Shown here piece by piece: positions 28,355-36,346 of a DNA stretch of 64,000 bases. The stretch covers positions 930,001-994,000 of the forward strand of contig NZ_OZ239981.1 of the NCBI RefSeq assembly GCF_965196975.1, in the 5' to 3' direction. The notes under the pieces were generated by a model. That model was not told the DNA's origin, did not search any database, and saw nothing but the letters and a program-made list of their open reading frames with translations. Position numbers and translations under genes: made by a program. How positions within the stretch are numbered: position 1 is the stretch's first letter; every line of letters starts with the position of its first letter. Origin of the DNA: Endozoicomonas sp965196975 (GTDB lineage: Bacteria > Pseudomonadota > Gammaproteobacteria > Pseudomonadales > Endozoicomonadaceae).

Positions 28355-28538
28355 AAGCTACCTCAGTCTTCTTCTCAGGGGTGTTCACAGTCATGCATGA
28401 GGTAGCGGAGTTATCCAGTCGGTCAGGGTCTTTATTTTGTGTTCTCTGCCGTTTACGGAGGATGGCTGAAGCGATCAGTGCTGCAATTTCATCCCGTGGG
28501 CTGAGGCCCCAATCCTTGAGTGATAATGGTTCGTCCAT
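28347..28538 (-). CDS. Small protein at the head of the recombinase module
   Basis: A 63-aa charged protein of no recognised family. It overlaps the DUF2924 gene by 8 bases, and its stop-start coupling suggests it is real. It has an Ala/Ile-rich helix (EIAALIASAILRKRQR) and a polar tail. It is the first gene of the leftward module, so its promoter lies in the region shared with the SOS-box operon. Confidence 0.55.
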   Translation of the reverse strand: MDEPLSLKDWGLSPRDEIAALIASAILRKRQRTQNKDPDRLDNSATSCMTVNTPEKKTEVAYE

Positions 28539-28679
28539 GGCTGTTTGCCTGATGATTATTCGTCGGAGTGTTCTCTAAAGTGTTGCGTTTGATAACCCTT
28601 AAAGCCATACCGGAGTAACCCGCTCTGTCTGGCTATTTCCAAAGGATTGACAGTCCTGACAATCGGGTACAAGATTATG

Positions 28680-28695
28680 CTGTATAAAAAAACAG
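28680..28695 (+). promoter_or_regulatory. LexA/SOS box
   Basis: CTGTATAAAAAAACAG at 28680-28695 fits the gammaproteobacterial LexA operator CTGT-N8-ACAG exactly, with an AT-only spacer. It lies 55 bases upstream of the two-gene operon starting at 28751. A TTGACA at 28647 could be a -35 element. DNA damage would be expected to derepress the rightward operon and perhaps the leftward recombinase module. Confidence 0.85.
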
Positions 28696-28750
28696 TATCA
28701 GTAAGAGGTTAGGATGTAGGGATATAACACGTTACGTATTGGAGGATTGG

Positions 28751-29905
28751 ATGCCCCACGTAAAACGAGTTTTGAAATACGTTAAGGACGATTATTGTCG
28801 TGAGTTACTCAAACGGACCGGAATCACTGAAGCTACTCAGATCATTGCCCGGGAACCAACCATTAGCACACGGATCGTTCTCGATGGTATGGATAAACGA
28901 GAGCAGCAGCCTTATCACGAGCAGCTGAAACGCATTGATCGAATGTCTGATGAGGTTGGCCAGGAGTTACTGTCTCGGTTGGTCAGAAACCAAGCCACCT
29001 ATCGGGCGCATAATAATCCCTATAATCAGGCCGCATGGGTACTTCTGCACGAACAGGCAACGTTTGAGCAGGCAGAGAGTGAACGTTTTGCTGATGAAGC
29101 ACGACTAAGCGCCAAGTGGGATCACTTCAGACTGCTGGCCAGTGTCGATCAGGTACCAGACCTTGATGGGTTGAGAGAATACCTTGTTCAGCACTTTGGT
29201 GGTGAAGACATCGTGCTGGTGGAACTGTTTGAACGAGAGCGCCCTTGCATCGACGGCACCACGGAAACCCTGCAACAGGTCATGGTTTACCGAGAGGGTG
29301 TACCCAGCCTGCTTAAAGAAGTATCCAAAGAAAAGAGAGCTCTGCGGGAAACTATGGTGAAGCCTGCGCGAGAGTATGCTTTTCTCTGGAACCCGGAAAA
29401 GGGAGAGTTGGAAGTAGTGACCCGCAGAAAGCAGGAGCGGGAAGCTCTTGCTGCCTTGTTTGCCAGTAAGGGGCTTGGCGTTGAACAAGCGCCAGAGAAA
29501 TTGCAACCTAGATCGTTAAATTTGAGCGCCTTGTTTTCAGAAACTCCATTAGCCTTCAATCGTCAGGAAGGAATTGAGAAGGTATCGGTGGCTCTGTTGC
29601 GGTTTAAATCCAATACCACCAATGCGACCTATGTGGTCCAGTCTCCACCCCGAAAGGCCCACGAGAAAGATGCCTATCAAGTTATGAGGGAAGATGGGGT
29701 GGATTGTTTTCTTGTTGGAGAACAATACTCCATAACTGAAGCTTCCATTGCTGTGAAGTTCCTACCAAAAAACGGACAGCGTCGCGGCAGGTGTATCACT
29801 ATCAACTTGAAATCACCGTACTCTTCCAATCTCCAGGAGCTTACAGAGCAGGAGCGTTATCTTAGTTGGAACAAGCTCAGGGAGTGGGGCCTGACCAATG
29901 ACTGA
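28751..29905 (+). CDS. Unknown protein, first gene of SOS-box operon
   Basis: A soluble 384-aa protein I do not recognise. The first 110 residues are helical and charged, and the middle contains DIVLVELFERERPCIDGTTE. A central helical stretch is rich in Lys/Glu/Arg (about residues 195-245). The C-terminal part is mixed alpha/beta with many Lys and Arg. There is no signal peptide, membrane segment or nucleotide-binding motif. GGAGGA precedes ATG 28751; the frame opens at a TTG at 28739. It overlaps the next gene by 8 bases, so the two products probably act together under LexA control. Confidence 0.8.
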   Translation: MPHVKRVLKYVKDDYCRELLKRTGITEATQIIAREPTISTRIVLDGMDKREQQPYHEQLKRIDRMSDEVGQELLSRLVRNQATYRAHNNPYNQAAWVLLHEQATFEQAESERFADEARLSAKWDHFRLLASVDQVPDLDGLREYLVQHFGGEDIVLVELFERERPCIDGTTETLQQVMVYREGVPSLLKEVSKEKRALRETMVKPAREYAFLWNPEKGELEVVTRRKQEREALAALFASKGLGVEQAPEKLQPRSLNLSALFSETPLAFNRQEGIEKVSVALLRFKSNTTNATYVVQSPPRKAHEKDAYQVMREDGVDCFLVGEQYSITEASIAVKFLPKNGQRRGRCITINLKSPYSSNLQELTEQERYLSWNKLREWGLTND

Positions 29906-30872
29906 ACCGCTGAAACTTCCTGAAAATAGGCGCTCCTTTTATTACCTGGCCAGGCTGTATGAATCCAATGACAACCGGGTACTGAGAGCCTGTTTAACCA
30001 TCGACTGGCCCAATGAAGCTGCAGATATTATTACCTCGGGAGCTTTGACCCCAGGTGGTTTGACGTATGAAATTCCCATAGATACCGACGATGGTCCACA
30101 GTGGTTGGACGTAGTTGAGCGTGAATCTGGAGTATTCACTTGCTACTGTGCATCCGAAGGGTTTGTGGAAGTCAGTGAAGAACAACAGCGGCAGTACATT
30201 TACGATCAAGACTGGTTGATCAAGGTGCTAAAGTCACACCTCAACTTAACCGGAGAGCAAGTATCCCTCATCCCGGGTACGTTGGAGTGGCTGGGGAATT
30301 TACAAGTTGATGGACGGCCCTATCAAATCCTTCTGGCTAAGTATCTGACCAGCATGGATAGCTTTAAAACGATCTATCAGTTCTTGGAGAACTGGCATGG
30401 CAAAACCGCTGGTGTGGTACTCACCATCTCTGAAAGGCTTAATCACCTTTTGCCATTACCAGATGGGTATCCGGTCATGTCCATCATGTCACTATTGTCA
30501 TCGCAAGAGCCCTGTAATTTGGATGCCAAGAAACTGAAAGAATTGTTGAAGGCGAGTTATAAACCGAGTAGTGGAACATTGGAAGTTCGATGGGAGTCTC
30601 ATGGTAGCAATGGTCAATTTGAATCCGAAGGACTTGATCCCTGGGAGGTTCGAGGCGGTCAACGCTGTAAGGTTGCCAGTATGATTTATGATGCCTGGTT
30701 AGTGGGAAACCGGGGCGTGTCCACCGAAGAAATCAGAGAAGAAGGCATCAGCTATACCCATCCACGCAATTGTTTTAATGACAGCAACCGCTGGGAGGAT
30801 TACATCAAGTACGACAGCAAAGTCTGGTCATTAAAAGCAACACCTCGTTCCAGACGTCACACTGTTACCTGA
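29898..30872 (+). CDS. Unknown protein, second gene of SOS-box operon
   Basis: A 324-aa acidic soluble protein of no family I recognise. The middle resembles a mixed alpha/beta domain with a possible helix (SFKTIYQFLENWHGKTAGVV). The C-terminal part (RCKVASMIYDAWLVGNRGVS) could be a winged helix. It is coupled to the previous gene by an 8-base overlap and ends 26 bp before a strong terminator, so the operon has just two genes. Confidence 0.8.
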   Translation: MTEPLKLPENRRSFYYLARLYESNDNRVLRACLTIDWPNEAADIITSGALTPGGLTYEIPIDTDDGPQWLDVVERESGVFTCYCASEGFVEVSEEQQRQYIYDQDWLIKVLKSHLNLTGEQVSLIPGTLEWLGNLQVDGRPYQILLAKYLTSMDSFKTIYQFLENWHGKTAGVVLTISERLNHLLPLPDGYPVMSIMSLLSSQEPCNLDAKKLKELLKASYKPSSGTLEVRWESHGSNGQFESEGLDPWEVRGGQRCKVASMIYDAWLVGNRGVSTEEIREEGISYTHPRNCFNDSNRWEDYIKYDSKVWSLKATPRSRRHTVT

Positions 30873-30898
30873 CCAGTAAGACACATGAAATCATTTCC

Positions 30899-30921
30899 AC
30901 CGGCTCAGGCCGGTTTTTTTT
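30899..30921 (+). terminator. Rho-independent terminator of the SOS-box operon
   Basis: ACCGGC (30899-30904) and GCCGGT (30909-30914) form a 6-bp stem with a TCAG loop, followed by eight T. It isolates the two unknown genes from the early module on the right. Confidence 0.92.
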
Positions 30922-30944
30922 GCACTTTTTTTGAACATTTTACG

Positions 30945-30988
30945 CTGTCTACTCTCTGTCTACTGCCCATCTACTTCCTGTCTACTTG
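30945..30988. repeat. Four phased 11-bp direct repeats (CTGTCTACT core)
   Basis: CTGTCTACT begins at 30945, 30956 and 30978, and the variant CCATCTACT at 30967, giving four copies at an exact 11-bp period. The period is about one helical turn, so a protein would bind one DNA face. The array lies between a terminator and a small HTH gene starting at 31039. It is a natural candidate for an operator of that protein, an excisionase-type site, or replication iterons. Confidence 0.8.
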
Positions 30989-31038
30989 CTCTGTCCGAAT
31001 ATAGCTCCTGCCTTTGGAAGAAATAGGAAGGAGCTGAA

Positions 31039-31254
31039 ATGGAGATACAACATCTGAGCCAGAAAGAACTGGCCGACCGATGGCGGATCAGTCACTACAC
31101 TTTGGAGAAATGGCGTACCAGGGGGCTGGGGCCCCGCTATATCAAACTGGGTAACCGGGTGGTTTATCGAATCAGTGAAGTGGAAGCCTACGAGCGGTCA
31201 CATACGCACATCGGTACCTCACAACCACTGCCAAGGCAGGGAGGTGAAGCATGA
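31039..31254 (+). CDS. Small HTH DNA-binding protein (excisionase/AlpA-like)
   Basis: A 71-aa protein with a MerR-like winged helix-turn-helix: SQKELADRWRISHYTLEKWR, then GLGPRYIKLGNRVVYRISEVEAYE. Such one-domain HTH_17 proteins act as excisionases or early regulators of prophages. GGAAGGAG lies 6 bases before the ATG. It is first in the early operon and directly downstream of the four 11-bp repeats. Its stop overlaps the next start (ATGA). Confidence 0.85.
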   Translation: MEIQHLSQKELADRWRISHYTLEKWRTRGLGPRYIKLGNRVVYRISEVEAYERSHTHIGTSQPLPRQGGEA

Positions 31255-31730
31255 GCCCTGAACTGAAGGCCATCACGAACATGCCCATGAGCGATCTGTC
31301 AGCCAAGTCGGGTGGCGAGTTGCTGAAGCTGGTGGATGAAGTGGAAGCTTTAATGGAACAGTCGCGGGTGCTGAGAGAGTGGCTGGAGTCAGCCATTGCC
31401 TGCAAATACGTCTACAAGGCATCCAGCCTTCGCGCTGAGTTGCAGCAGGAATTCGGCTTTGTGCAGTTCGAGGATGGGGAGGTTAAAGTCACTTCCGAAA
31501 TCCCCAAAGCCATCACCTGGGATCAAACCAAACTCAATGCCATAGCTCAGACCATTCGGGAGCAGGGTGAGGATCCGCAGTCGTTTATGGAGGTGGAGTA
31601 CTCGGTTCTGGATGCCCGTTTTGATCAGTGGCCAGAAGTGATTCAGAACGCCTTTCGTCCAGCCCTGACCATTCGCCATGGAACGCCAAGGTACCGGTTG
31701 GCTCCTAATCGCCGGGAGGTGAAGCCATGA
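31251..31730 (+). CDS. Phage early protein of unknown function
   Basis: A 159-aa soluble protein. The first 60 residues are helical (GGELLKLVDEVEALMEQSRV). The rest includes VQFEDGEVKVTSEIPKAITWD and FDQWPEVIQNAF. Similar proteins occur between the HTH and P-loop genes of siphophage early operons, but I cannot assign a function. ATGA overlaps on both sides tie it into the operon. Confidence 0.65.
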   Translation: MSPELKAITNMPMSDLSAKSGGELLKLVDEVEALMEQSRVLREWLESAIACKYVYKASSLRAELQQEFGFVQFEDGEVKVTSEIPKAITWDQTKLNAIAQTIREQGEDPQSFMEVEYSVLDARFDQWPEVIQNAFRPALTIRHGTPRYRLAPNRREVKP

Positions 31731-32590
31731 GTTTACCGATTCTTACCGCTGAACAGCGAAGTCAGGAGCGTAAGGGGATCAAATGCGTACTGTTGGGCGA
31801 AAGTGGCGTGGGTAAAACCACGTTGCTCAAAACGTTGGGTTCATCGAGTACTTTGTTTGTGGATTTAGAAGCGGGTGACTTGGCGGTTCAGGACTGGGAG
31901 GGCGATACCATTCGTCCTTCTACCTGGACGGAGTTCCGAAACTTTACCGTCTATCTCGGTGGCCCCAATCCTGCGCTCAGGAATGATCAGGTCTACTCGA
32001 AAGGGCACTACCAGGCGGTGTGTGAAAAGTACGGCGACCCTTCATCGCTAGAGAAGTATGACACCTACTTCATTGATTCGATCACTGTACTGGGTCGGCT
32101 CTGCTTTCAGTGGTGCAAAAGCCAACCCCAGGCCTTCTCTGAGAAAACCGGCAAGCCGGATACCCGGGGAGCCTATGGTTTACATGGTCAGGAGATGATT
32201 GCCGCGTTAACGCATCTCCAACATGCAAGAGGCAAAAATGTTGTATTCGTTGCCATTCTGGAAGAGCGGGTAGACGACTTTAACCGGAAGATTTATCAGC
32301 CTCAGATTGAAGGCTCCAAAACCGGGCTGGAGATGCCGGGGATTGTTGATGAGGTCATCACTCTGGCCAGCTTGCCGGATGAGGAAGGTAACCTTCGACG
32401 AACCTTTGTCTGCCAGACAATTAATCCTTATGGCTACCCAGCCAAGGACCGCAGTGGTCGTCTGGCGATGTACGAACCTCCCCACCTGGGCAGGCTGTTT
32501 CATAAAATCCGAACCGCTGAACGTCAGCCGGTCACCTTTGACGATCCAACTCTTAAAACGCCAACTGCTGAAACCCAAAAGGACGCATAA
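31727..32590 (+). CDS. Phage P-loop NTPase (RecA-like AAA_24)
   Basis: A 287-aa RecA-fold NTPase with Walker A GESGVGKT (residues 24-31) and a Walker B-like DTYFIDSITVLGRL near residue 107. Proteins of this type are encoded with phage single-strand-binding proteins and take part in recombination or replication. Here it overlaps the previous gene (ATGA) and lies 2 bp before an SSB-like gene. The DNA substrate is inferred from context. Confidence 0.82.
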   Translation: MSLPILTAEQRSQERKGIKCVLLGESGVGKTTLLKTLGSSSTLFVDLEAGDLAVQDWEGDTIRPSTWTEFRNFTVYLGGPNPALRNDQVYSKGHYQAVCEKYGDPSSLEKYDTYFIDSITVLGRLCFQWCKSQPQAFSEKTGKPDTRGAYGLHGQEMIAALTHLQHARGKNVVFVAILEERVDDFNRKIYQPQIEGSKTGLEMPGIVDEVITLASLPDEEGNLRRTFVCQTINPYGYPAKDRSGRLAMYEPPHLGRLFHKIRTAERQPVTFDDPTLKTPTAETQKDA

Positions 32591-32592
32591 CC

Positions 32593-33222
32593 ATGTCACA
32601 GAAAAAATCATGGAACGATTTCAACGATGCCGCTGAACAGAACCAGCATGACATCATCCCTTCAGGCACTCTGGTTAAGGTTCGTATGACCATCAAGCCG
32701 GGTGGGTTTGATAACCCGGACATGGGATGGACGGGAGGTTACGCCACTCGTGGTGATACCGGGGCCATCTACCTCAACGCTGAGTTCACTGTGCTGGCAG
32801 GCGAGTATGCTAAACGTAAGGTCTGGTCATTGATCGGGATGTACAGCCCGAAAGGACCGGAGTGGGAAAACATGGGCCGCTCGTTTGTTCGCAGTATTTT
32901 GCAGTCAGCCCGCAATATCAAACCGGATGATAACAGCCCACCGGCGTACAAAGCCCGTCAGTTGATGTCCCTGTCGGAGCTTGATGGCATTGAGTTTGTG
33001 GCCAAGGTGAGTCTTGAAAAAGATCAGTATGACGAGCCGAAGAATGTCATCAAGCAGGCCATTACGCCGGAACATAAACAGTATGCCCAGTTAATGCACT
33101 GCATGGCACCTGTAACACAATCCGGACAGAGACCGTCTCATCATGAATTGCAGTCTGAGTTGTATCGGGGGCCGGATCAAGCGCCTCATCCGGCTGAAGG
33201 TTATGGCAGCCAGTGGGACTGA
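32593..33222 (+). CDS. Probable phage single-stranded DNA-binding protein
   Basis: A 209-aa protein with an OB-like beta core (GTLVKVRMTIKPGG, IYLNAEFTVLAGEYAKRKVW, DGIEFVAKVSLEKDQYDEPK). The C-terminus is flexible and ends acidic/aromatic (GYGSQWD), as in many SSBs that recruit partners. The layout resembles DUF669-type phage proteins. The call is by layout and neighbourhood (NTPase before, primase-helicase after), not by a diagnostic motif. Confidence 0.6.
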   Translation: MSQKKSWNDFNDAAEQNQHDIIPSGTLVKVRMTIKPGGFDNPDMGWTGGYATRGDTGAIYLNAEFTVLAGEYAKRKVWSLIGMYSPKGPEWENMGRSFVRSILQSARNIKPDDNSPPAYKARQLMSLSELDGIEFVAKVSLEKDQYDEPKNVIKQAITPEHKQYAQLMHCMAPVTQSGQRPSHHELQSELYRGPDQAPHPAEGYGSQWD

Positions 33223-33243
33223 TTACTAACTGAAAGGAGTATC

Positions 33244-33269
33244 GCCCACCCGCTGGTGGGCTTCTTTTT
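33244..33269 (+). terminator. Intra-operon terminator or attenuator
   Basis: GCCCACC (33244-33250), loop CGCT and GGTGGGC (33255-33261) are followed by TTCTTTTT. This classical hairpin sits between the SSB-like gene and the primase-helicase gene, with the next start only 17 bp later and no obvious new promoter. It may limit replication-gene expression or be an antitermination target. Confidence 0.8.
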
Positions 33270-33285
33270 ACAGGGACGCTGAGCA

Positions 33286-34809
33286 ATGAAGAACGGATGG
33301 CTCAATTTTAATACGGCTGCAGAGCAACAAGCCCCGGAGCTTTTACCGGCTGAGGATATTAAGCGACGTATTCAGGACCGGCTGGTGGATTACCTGACGG
33401 CGATGTTTCCGAACGGTAAGCGACGGGGTAACAAGTATGTCATGGGGAACATTCAGGGGGATAAGGGTAAAAGTCTGGAAGTCTCGCTGGATGGTAGTGA
33501 GCCTGGGCTATGGCATGATTTTGAAAATGGTGAAGGTGGTGACATTGTCAGTCTGACTGCGGCCGTTCAGGGGCTTGATGCCCAGCGGGATTTTCCGGAG
33601 CTTGTCCGGTTTATGGCCGACTGGCTGGGGATGCCTGTCGTCAGTCCACCAGCCGTAACAAGCTATCAGGATGATTATGAGGATCTTGGACAACACACTG
33701 GCAAGTGGGACTACTACGATGCTGAAGGCAGTTTGATCGCTTGTGTCTATCGTTATGATACTCCGGACGGTAAAGAGTTCAGACCGTGGGACGTTAAAGT
33801 GCGAAAAACCAAAGCTCCCAACCCAAGACCATTGTATAACCAGCCGGGCATCAAAAATTCCACAGACGTCTGGCTGGTGGAAGGAGAAAAAGCAGCGCAG
33901 GCACTGATTGATAACGGCTATTGTGCCACCACGGCCATGAATGGAGCGAAGGCACCGGTTGAGAAAACCGACTGGTCTCCACTCAAAGATAAGCGGGTGA
34001 TGATCTGGCCTGATCATGATGAGGCTGGACTGGCTTATGCTCACAGTGCAGCCAGGGCTATTGACGACATTGGAGCCATGTCCGTTGTTATCCTCAAGCC
34101 ACCAGCCGCTAAGCCAGAGAAGTGGGATGCTGCTGATGCGCTTGAAGAAGGCTTCAGTATTGACGAGTGGAAAATCACAACGGATCGAAAAACCATCAAG
34201 TCTGCCGGGTTATGTCTCAAGGATTGGAATGCTCTGCGTTATCAGGGCAAAGCACCCGAGCAGCACTTTTTGGTGGAAGGTTCTTTTCCGATGGGGGTGG
34301 TTTCCATATTGGCGGCCATGGGGGATACGGGAAAAGGCATGCTGACCCTGAAGCTGGCACTTGAAGTGGCTTGTGGTGAAGGGTTCCTTGCGGAGGTTCT
34401 GGGTGGTCGTATTCAACAGCACGGTACGGTGGTGGTTTTTACCGCAGAGGATGATCAGGCGGAAGTGCATCGTCGTCTGGAGAAACTGGATCCGGGTAAC
34501 TTGCGCTTGAATAATCCGGATAAACTTTTGGTCATTCCTTTGCCGAATGCTGGCGGACCGTTTCCCATGGTGAAGGACACTCCTGATGGACCCGCAACAA
34601 CCCGTGAATTCACTCAGATAGTGAGGCAGCTGCAACAGATTGAGGATTTGAAGCTGGTGGTGTTTGACCCTCTGTCTTCCTTTGTTCATGCGGATGTCAA
34701 TGCGGATCCGGCAGTGGGGAGTTATCTCACTGGTTTGCTGGCTAATCTGGCGTCAGAAACCGGTGCAGCGGTGATGGTGGTTCACCATATGCGCAAGCCC
34801 CGAGTATGA
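33286..34809 (+). CDS. Phage primase-helicase, N-terminal part (toprim + RepA-like ATPase)
   Basis: A 507-aa replication protein. Residues 1-115 resemble a primase N-terminal region (GLWHDFENGEGGDIVSL). A toprim domain follows (DVWLVEGEKAAQAL, VMIWPDHDEAGLAYA; about residues 190-285). Then comes a RepA/RecA-like helicase core with Walker A AMGDTGKGMLTL, TAEDD and Walker B KLVVFDPLSSF. The frame stops just after HHMRKP, a helicase motif that in related proteins continues directly into a GSSALVDG-type segment. That segment is encoded by the next gene in another frame, so this is either a frameshifted gene or a two-subunit enzyme. Confidence 0.85.
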   Translation: MKNGWLNFNTAAEQQAPELLPAEDIKRRIQDRLVDYLTAMFPNGKRRGNKYVMGNIQGDKGKSLEVSLDGSEPGLWHDFENGEGGDIVSLTAAVQGLDAQRDFPELVRFMADWLGMPVVSPPAVTSYQDDYEDLGQHTGKWDYYDAEGSLIACVYRYDTPDGKEFRPWDVKVRKTKAPNPRPLYNQPGIKNSTDVWLVEGEKAAQALIDNGYCATTAMNGAKAPVEKTDWSPLKDKRVMIWPDHDEAGLAYAHSAARAIDDIGAMSVVILKPPAAKPEKWDAADALEEGFSIDEWKITTDRKTIKSAGLCLKDWNALRYQGKAPEQHFLVEGSFPMGVVSILAAMGDTGKGMLTLKLALEVACGEGFLAEVLGGRIQQHGTVVVFTAEDDQAEVHRRLEKLDPGNLRLNNPDKLLVIPLPNAGGPFPMVKDTPDGPATTREFTQIVRQLQQIEDLKLVVFDPLSSFVHADVNADPAVGSYLTGLLANLASETGAAVMVVHHMRKPRV

Positions 34810-35387
34810 GACCTATCGACAGTGCTGAGCAGGCAAGGGACGCTATCAGAGGCAGCAGTGCATTGGTCGACGGAGTGCGTATGGCCTATGCCTTGTGGCC
34901 CGCTGAGGATACCCATGTGCAACAGGTCTGCACCACCCTGAATTTAATACCGGAGGCCCGGAGTTTTTATCAAGGGGCAGTGGTTAAATCCAATGGCCCG
35001 GCCGATCGTACCCTGCGTACCTTTAAGCGTAACAGTGTTGGGTTGTTGGAGGATTTGACCCGTAGGCTGAAGGGTGGCACACCCAGCAACTACGATATGT
35101 TGGTGCAATTATCTGAAGCCTTGAGAACGGCTGCTGAGCGTGGACATCCCATGACGCATACCGGCGTCAACGGTGTCTTCAAACAGCGTCATCGTCTGCC
35201 GGACATCTTCCATCCAATGCCCCGACATCGGCTCGAAAACCTGGTGCAGGAACTGCTGAATGAAAAGCCTCCCAGAATCGTCAAAGGTACTTTGAAAGAT
35301 TCAAAAGAGCTTAAATGGCTGGACTCGCCATGGGGAGATTTTGCTAATGGAAAGGGGGTTATTGCTCCGGGAGCAGACCTCCAGTGA
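34806..35387 (+). CDS. C-terminal part of the primase-helicase (separate frame)
   Basis: A 193-aa protein starting with an ATG that overlaps the previous stop (ATGA). It opens with AIRGSSALVDGVRMAYALWP, which normally follows the HHMRK motif inside single-chain RepA-like phage helicases. The C-terminal half (about residues 100-193) looks like a winged-helix or primase-accessory region. The perfect ATGA junction would allow coupled translation into two subunits. A one-base sequencing error or mutation is the alternative. Confidence 0.75.
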   Translation: MRPIDSAEQARDAIRGSSALVDGVRMAYALWPAEDTHVQQVCTTLNLIPEARSFYQGAVVKSNGPADRTLRTFKRNSVGLLEDLTRRLKGGTPSNYDMLVQLSEALRTAAERGHPMTHTGVNGVFKQRHRLPDIFHPMPRHRLENLVQELLNEKPPRIVKGTLKDSKELKWLDSPWGDFANGKGVIAPGADLQ

Positions 35388-35400
35388 AGCGTAAAAAGCA

Positions 35401-35673
35401 TTTCCAGAGCGTTTCCAGACTGTTTTTTAACCAGCAACGAACCCAGAAAGTACCGTTGCTAAACCGTTTCCAGAACGTTTCCAAAAATGACCGTTTCCAG
35501 AGGAAAGCTGGAAATTGGAAACGTAAAGATAATGTAAGTAAATTCGGTAATGGATTGATTAATAGATATTTAAACGATTTTTATGTGTCATCTGTCGTAT
35601 TTCCAGAGAGGAATTTTGGAAACGCTCTGGAAACGGTTAACTGATTGAAAAATAACCCGTTTCCAATTTCCAG
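35401..35673. repeat. Cluster of 12 TTTCCAR repeats, candidate replication origin
   Basis: Twelve copies of TTTCCA(G/A) occur in 273 bp. On + they start at 35401, 35412, 35467, 35478, 35494, 35600, 35660 and 35667. In reverse orientation they start at 35508, 35515, 35616 and 35627. Many are extended to CGTTTCCAG. They flank an AT-rich stretch (35525-35600) and lie immediately after the helicase gene, the layout of an iteron origin with an unwinding element. A frame of 86 codons (GTG 35384 to 35644) crosses the repeats. Its basic, repeat-driven composition makes it a doubtful protein. Confidence 0.7.
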
Positions 35674-35694
35674 AAATCCCTTACTTATAGTAAG

Positions 35695-35725
35695 TAAGAT
35701 TGGATCTAAAAAGTATCCAATCTTA
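35695..35725. terminator. Perfect 11-bp inverted repeat
   Basis: TAAGATTGGAT (35695-35705) and ATCCAATCTTA (35715-35725) are perfect complements around a 9-base loop. There is no T run, so it may be an operator or origin-associated hairpin rather than a terminator. It sits 50 bp before the DUF6362 gene. Confidence 0.55.
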
Positions 35726-35774
35726 CTGACAAGGTTCGGGAGGTGGCAGCCGGTTCAACCAGGAGGGGAACAAC

Positions 35775-36155
35775 ATGGACGTGAATGATTTGGCAAAACG
35801 TTACCGGGAAGCCTGGCTGGTGGCTCGCCGAGTACCCTCCGGAATGAACCTCGGACACGCGTCGTATTGGCCGGAGTTCAATCCCAACCGCTGGGAGGTG
35901 TATCACTCGGAAGATGCGAGGATAAAACCAGCACCGCCTTCTGCGGATGCCGTGGACCGGATGGTGGAGTGCATGCGCTGGCTGCGTTGGCTCAGCGAAG
36001 AAGAACGGGAGTTGCTTTGGTTGCGGGCGTCGGGCATGTCCTGGCGATCCATTGCGGAGGAAATGGGTCTGAATCGCAAGTCGCCGTTTGCTCGTTGGTC
36101 CAGGGCTATGAGCAAAATCGGTATTCATCTGGCGAGAGGGCGTATACCGGAGTAA
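35775..36155 (+). CDS. DUF6362-like phage protein with sigma-type HTH
   Basis: A 126-aa protein. The N-terminal half binds no obvious ligand but has DARIKPAPPSADAVDRMVEC, typical of DUF6362. The C-terminal half is a region-4-like helix-turn-helix: LSEEERELLWLRASGMSWRS then IAEEMGLNRKSPFARWSRAM. Position between replication and late genes suggests a late-transcription regulator (inference). AGGAGG lies 8 bases before the ATG. Confidence 0.75.
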   Translation: MDVNDLAKRYREAWLVARRVPSGMNLGHASYWPEFNPNRWEVYHSEDARIKPAPPSADAVDRMVECMRWLRWLSEEERELLWLRASGMSWRSIAEEMGLNRKSPFARWSRAMSKIGIHLARGRIPE

Positions 36156-36346
36156 CTGATAAAGGCTTAGCTTATCTGGCTCTTTCCAAAACGATCCAAA
36201 ATACGGGTCGTTTCAGGCGTTGGACACTTTTCCAGGTTTTGACCAAAATAAACACTAAGCTCGAAGCAAAGTACATCCAAGCCCCGCACCACTCCCGGTC
36301 TGGGGTTTTTTGTTACCTGAAATTCTCCCACGTTCACGGAAGAACC

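Noticed and set aside
35867..36346. N-terminal extension of the methyltransferase frame
   Set aside because: It overlaps the DUF6362 gene in another frame and reads like no protein. The ParB-like domain begins cleanly at ATG 36347.
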